DNA of 17,969 nt from DAIMFL01 sp964372215 (GTDB lineage Bacteria; Pseudomonadota; Alphaproteobacteria; Dongiales; Dongiaceae). The position numbers were made by a program, and so were the translations under genes. The stretch is from positions 1-17,969 of the forward strand of contig CAYJQC010000057.1 in the NCBI GenBank assembly GCA_964372215.1. The letters run 5' to 3'. Positions 15,591-17,969 of the stretch are shown piece after piece. The notes beneath the pieces are model-generated. The model was not told the DNA's origin, ran no database searches, and saw nothing but the letters and a program-made list of their open reading frames with translations. How positions within the stretch are numbered: position 1 is the stretch's first letter; every line of letters begins with the position of its first letter.

Positions 15591-15632
15591 TTTGATAGTT
15601 TTATAATTATCGAACAAAATTGCGCCTGTCAA
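15591..15632 (-). promoter_or_regulatory. arsI promoter with overlapping dyad (putative ArsR operator)
   Basis: An AT-rich island in GC-rich DNA. On the minus strand there is a perfect -35 TTGACA (15627-15632), then GATAAT (15606-15611) at a short 15-nt spacing. Overlapping the latter is the near-palindrome TTCGATA-N10-TATCAAA (15591-15614). A repressor bound there would cover the -10 and the start site. Which ArsR acts here is unknown. Confidence 0.65.
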
Positions 15633-15661
15633 GCCGGAGCGCGACGGCCCCGGAGCACCGC

Positions 15662-16588
15662 TCAGCCGGCGGCGCGGCGGCGCTCGTAGACCTGCAGGTG
15701 GCAGCGCGCGGTGCGCAGCAGCGGCACCGCCAGGTTCAGCCGGTCGGCGCGGACGACGAGGTCGCCCAGGACATGCTCGCCCTCGGTCGGGCCGCCGCGC
15801 TCGATGTCGCGCAGCATGGAGGCGGTGAAGGTCGAGCCGGGGGCGGTCAGCAGGGCGCGGGTCTGTTCCAGCGCCTTGGGCCGCGGCGCCTGGCCGGCGG
15901 CGGCGGCGATGGCGACGCATTCGTCGAGCGCCTGCCCGGTGAGCGCCGCGCCGTCGGCGGTGGCGACGATGTCGCCGACGGTCCCGCGCATCAGGCAGGT
16001 CATGGCGGCGAGCGTCGCCAGCATCACCCATTTCTCCCACATCTCGAGCAGGATGCCGTCGCTCGGCCGCGAGACGAAGCTGGCGCGCGCCATCGCCTCG
16101 TTGAGCGCGGCGAGGCGCGGCGAGGCGGCGCCGTCGCGTTCGCCATAGACCAGCTGCTGGGCGTCGTTGAGATGCTTGACCACGCCGTCGGCTGTCAATG
16201 TCGCGGCGATCTTGCACAGACCGCCGAGCACGCGGGACGCGCCGAAGCGGGCGTCGAGGGCGTCGAGATGGGCCATGCCGTTCAACAGCGGCAGCACCGC
16301 GCTCCCCGGCCCGACGAACGGCGCGATGGCATCGATGGCGGCACCGAGGTCGTAGGCCTTGCAGGTCAGCAGCACGATGTCGAACGGCGCGGCGGCGGCG
16401 CCGGCCATCACCGTCCGCGGCGCGGGCAGCACGAGATCGCCGAGCGGGCTCTCGATGACCAGCCCGGCGGCGGCGAGCTGCGCCGCGCGGCGCTCGCGCA
16501 CCAGGAAAGTGACGTCCGCCCCCGAATCGGCCAGCCGGCCGCCGAAATAGCCGCCGACCCCGCCGGCGCCCAACACCAGAATCCGCAT
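15662..16588 (-). CDS. panE: 2-dehydropantoate 2-reductase (ketopantoate reductase, PanE/ApbA family)
   Basis: A 308-residue cytoplasmic NADPH-dependent reductase. The Rossmann motif is LGAGGVGGYFGGRL (near residues 7-20). LLTCKAYD (K77), LPLLNGMAHLDAL (N103), MWEKWVMLATLAAMT (K186, the likely catalytic lysine) and FTASMLRDIERGGPTEGEHVLG (the conserved Ser/Asp/Glu patch, about 254-275) are all present. PanE makes pantoate for pantothenate and coenzyme A, but this family has many paralogues of other or unknown substrate, so the gene symbol is tentative. The ATG at 16588 follows GGAAGGAGCG. It appears monocistronic, transcribed away from the poly-G region. It is convergent with nothing and lies upstream of, and on the same strand as, the arsI promoter. 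Confidence 0.88.
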   Translation of the reverse strand: MRILVLGAGGVGGYFGGRLADSGADVTFLVRERRAAQLAAAGLVIESPLGDLVLPAPRTVMAGAAAAPFDIVLLTCKAYDLGAAIDAIAPFVGPGSAVLPLLNGMAHLDALDARFGASRVLGGLCKIAATLTADGVVKHLNDAQQLVYGERDGAASPRLAALNEAMARASFVSRPSDGILLEMWEKWVMLATLAAMTCLMRGTVGDIVATADGAALTGQALDECVAIAAAAGQAPRPKALEQTRALLTAPGSTFTASMLRDIERGGPTEGEHVLGDLVVRADRLNLAVPLLRTARCHLQVYERRRAAG

Positions 16589-16673
16589 CGCCGCTCCTTC
16601 CGCTCGCGCGTCCGCGCGGCCCCAACCATGGCCGATCTTCCGCTGCGGTCAAGCGTCGACGGGAAACACAGGC

Positions 16674-16691
16674 GGGGGGGGGGGGGGGGGG
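16674..16691. repeat. Homopolymer of 18 G
   Basis: An uninterrupted run of 18 guanines 86 nt upstream of the panE start, on the strand opposite to panE. It is followed by AAAACCCC, which could fold back on the last four G. Such tracts slip during replication and can cause phase variation when in promoters or reading frames. The exact length may also be a sequencing or assembly artefact. The surrounding 375-nt gap (16589-16963) contains no convincing gene. Confidence 0.9.
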
Positions 16692-16724
16692 AAAACCCCG
16701 GCCGGCTTTGCGCGGGCGGGTCGC

Positions 16725-16736
16725 GCACTGCAGTGC
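16725..16736. repeat. 12-bp perfect palindrome GCACTGCAGTGC
   Basis: A perfect dyad followed by two further TGCAA motifs (AGTGCAACAG at the palindrome and TAGTGCAACG near 16754-16763). It could be a protein-binding cluster between panE and the stress-protein gene; no regulator is recognised. Further along, TTCGAT (16773-16778) and ATCGAA (16797-16802) form another inverted pair of low weight. Confidence 0.35.
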
Positions 16737-16831
16737 AACAGCGGCTGCAATAATAGTGCAACGCATTGTGACTTCGATTCCTTCTCCCGGCGGCAGATCG
16801 AATAGTAGTATGTGCAGCTTGAGGAGGAGTG

Positions 16832-16855
16832 GCCGTCCGGCAAGTCGCGGACGGC
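16832..16855 (+). repeat. Hairpin in the leader of the universal stress protein gene
   Basis: GCCGTCCG and CGGACGGC form a perfect 8-bp stem with an 8-nt loop, about 110 nt upstream of the GTG start. A GAGGAGGAG stretch just before it (16821-16829) looks like a ribosome binding site but no supported protein start follows at the right distance. Possible leader structure; function unknown. Confidence 0.45.
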
Positions 16856-16963
16856 GTAACCGGTCTGAATCCCGCTATCGCGGCCTGGGCCGAGACGCAC
16901 CGGCAAGGCCGTCTGCGGCCGGTTTGCCGTCCGTGCATTGCGGAACGGATTGATGGAGAGAAC

Positions 16964-17386
16964 GTGAAGATTCTGCTGGCCGTGGACGGTTCCAGGTTCA
17001 CCAGGCATGCGGTGAATTATCTCACCCGGCACCCGCGCCTGTTCGGGCCGAGGCCCGAGATTCACCTCATCCACGTCAGGGTGCCGATTCCGGGCCGGGC
17101 GGCCGTCGCGCTCGGCCGGGAAATCGTGCAGCGCCACTACAGGACCGAGGCCGACAAAGCGCTCGCTGCGGCGCGGCGCATGCTCGACCGCGGTGGGATC
17201 CGCCACCGGGAAACGGTGCTCGTCGGCGATCCCGGCGTGGAGGTGGCGCGCTTTGCGCGGAAGGGCAAGTTCGATCTGGTGCTGATGGGGTCGCACGGCC
17301 AGGGCGCGCTGGCCGGACTGGTGCTGGGGTCCGTGGCGACCAAGGTCCTCGCGCATTGCACGGTGCCCGTGCTGCTGGTGCGCTAG
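16964..17386 (+). CDS. Universal stress protein, UspA family
   Basis: A 140-residue single Usp domain: MKILLAVDGSRFTRHAVNYL at the start, and LVMLGSHGQGALAGLVLGS-type nucleotide loop near the end (G109-S-H-G112 ... G122-S123, matching G-x2-G-x9-G-[ST]), then VATKVLAHCTVPVLLVR. This loop suggests an ATP-binding Usp. Such cytoplasmic dimers are induced by starvation, oxygen or redox stress; the trigger here is unknown. The start is GTG at 16964 with GGAG 5 nt upstream. The frame stays open upstream to a GTG at 16829, but that stretch has no Usp homology and its Shine-Dalgarno would abut the start. No FNR/FixK box (TTGAT-N4-ATCAA) was found upstream. Confidence 0.92.
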   Translation: MKILLAVDGSRFTRHAVNYLTRHPRLFGPRPEIHLIHVRVPIPGRAAVALGREIVQRHYRTEADKALAAARRMLDRGGIRHRETVLVGDPGVEVARFARKGKFDLVLMGSHGQGALAGLVLGSVATKVLAHCTVPVLLVR

Positions 17387-17488
17387 CCGCCCCGGGAATC
17401 GCGCAGCCCCGCTGCACGCACTGATTCACGTTTGACGGTTCTGACCAACGCCACGCCCGATATCGCCTAGGCAAGACTGAACTACTTG

Positions 17489-17969
17489 ATGGATATGACG
17501 ATACGGGGCGCTTCCCTCACGTCGGTACGGCGCGCGCTTTGGACGGGCGTGGCGCTGACCGCGGCCCTGGTCGTCGCGCTGGTCGTGTGGAACGCGGCGC
17601 AGGGACTCTCGGAGCGCATGGACGGCGCGCGGCGCGAGGGCGAGAACCTCGCACGCGCGCTTGCGGGACACGTCGCGCGCACGGTCGAAGCATCGGACCA
17701 GGTGCTGCTGGAGGTCGAGGACGATATCCGCGCCCGGGGCGGTGTCGCGCGCATCGGCGCGCAGGGACTGCACGAGCTGCTCCGCGCGCGCGCGGCTTCG
17801 AGGCCGCTCGCCTGTGCGCTGTTCCTCTACGACAACGGCGGGCGCCTGTACGCGGCCTCGACCCAGATCCCCCCGCCCCAGCCCGCGCGCACACCGGACT
17901 ACGTGACGCGGCTGCTCTCGGACCCGAAGATCGGGACCTACATCGGCATGCCGGGGAAGGAGCGGACGA
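17489..17969 (+). CDS. Membrane-anchored sensor protein, N-terminal part (PDC/dCache-type; runs off window end)
   Basis: The open frame from ATG 17489 continues without a stop to the last base (160 complete codons). Residues about 17-38 are a transmembrane helix (GVALTAALVVALVV) after a basic N-terminus. Then come ENLARALAGHVARTVEASDQVLLEV and a stretch with ACALFLYDNGGRLYAAST, typical of the periplasmic PDC/dCache sensor domain of diguanylate cyclases or histidine kinases. The second helix and output domain lie outside the window, so the enzymatic class is unknown. ATG 17495 (third codon) is an alternative start; no good Shine-Dalgarno is seen. It lies about 100 nt after the stress-protein gene, same strand. 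Confidence 0.75.
   Translation, partial: MDMTIRGASLTSVRRALWTGVALTAALVVALVVWNAAQGLSERMDGARREGENLARALAGHVARTVEASDQVLLEVEDDIRARGGVARIGAQGLHELLRARAASRPLACALFLYDNGGRLYAASTQIPPPQPARTPDYVTRLLSDPKIGTYIGMPGKERT

Noticed and set aside
16829..16963. Upstream extension of the universal stress protein (includes a CRPC motif)
   Set aside because: Usp homology starts exactly at the GTG at 16964, which has a properly spaced GGAG; the GTG at 16829 has its purine stretch directly abutting it and would encode non-family sequence.

Overview
The window is GC-rich, gene-dense bacterial chromosome. It looks alphaproteobacterial, probably Rhodospirillales-like. Supporting signs are a groESL operon behind a CIRCE element, a Usg-family gene, heme A synthase of the alphaproteobacterial CtaA type, and heavy use of GTG starts with 4-nt overlaps. 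No tRNA, rRNA, insertion sequence or CRISPR array was seen. The genus cannot be named from sequence alone.

Layout. (1) 1-730: the 5' end of groEL and complete groES on the minus strand, behind a heat-shock-like promoter and a CIRCE operator. (2) 903-3381, plus strand: usg, ctaA (heme A synthase) and a COG0523 metallochaperone-type GTPase whose GTG start overlaps the ctaA stop. (3) 3429-7588, plus strand: a complete YdcSTUV-type putrescine/polyamine ABC transporter. A 16-bp palindrome very close to the RutR consensus lies upstream, and a strong hairpin sits between the binding protein and the ATPase. (4) 7590-8810, minus: an O-antigen ligase-like membrane protein. (5) 9089-9298, plus: a cold-shock protein with a recognisable promoter, a roughly 130-nt leader and an excellent terminator. 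(6) 9404-10834: a secreted protein of unknown function (minus) divergent from a MarR regulator (plus) with a four-cysteine C-terminal domain. Two perfect 14-bp inverted copies of a putative operator lie between them.

(7) 10827-15632 is an arsenic island with an organoarsenical branch. arsP (MAs(III) efflux permease family) and a first arsR lie at one end. arsI (C-As lyase), a second arsR, arsC (arsenate reductase) and acr3 (arsenite efflux) run together from the other end, all on the minus strand. A hotdog thioesterase gene on the plus strand sits between the two halves. Inferred logic: ArsC reduces As(V) to As(III) and Acr3 exports it. ArsP exports trivalent methylarsenic, or ArsI demethylates it to As(III) for Acr3. 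The two ArsR proteins carry different C-terminal cysteine sets, which suggests different inducers. The arsP and arsR1 promoters share a 25-bp element that is 23/25 identical.

(8) 15662-17969: a PanE/ApbA-type ketopantoate reductase (minus), a 375-nt intergenic region holding an 18-G homopolymer, a universal stress protein (plus), and the start of a membrane-anchored sensor protein that runs off the window end.
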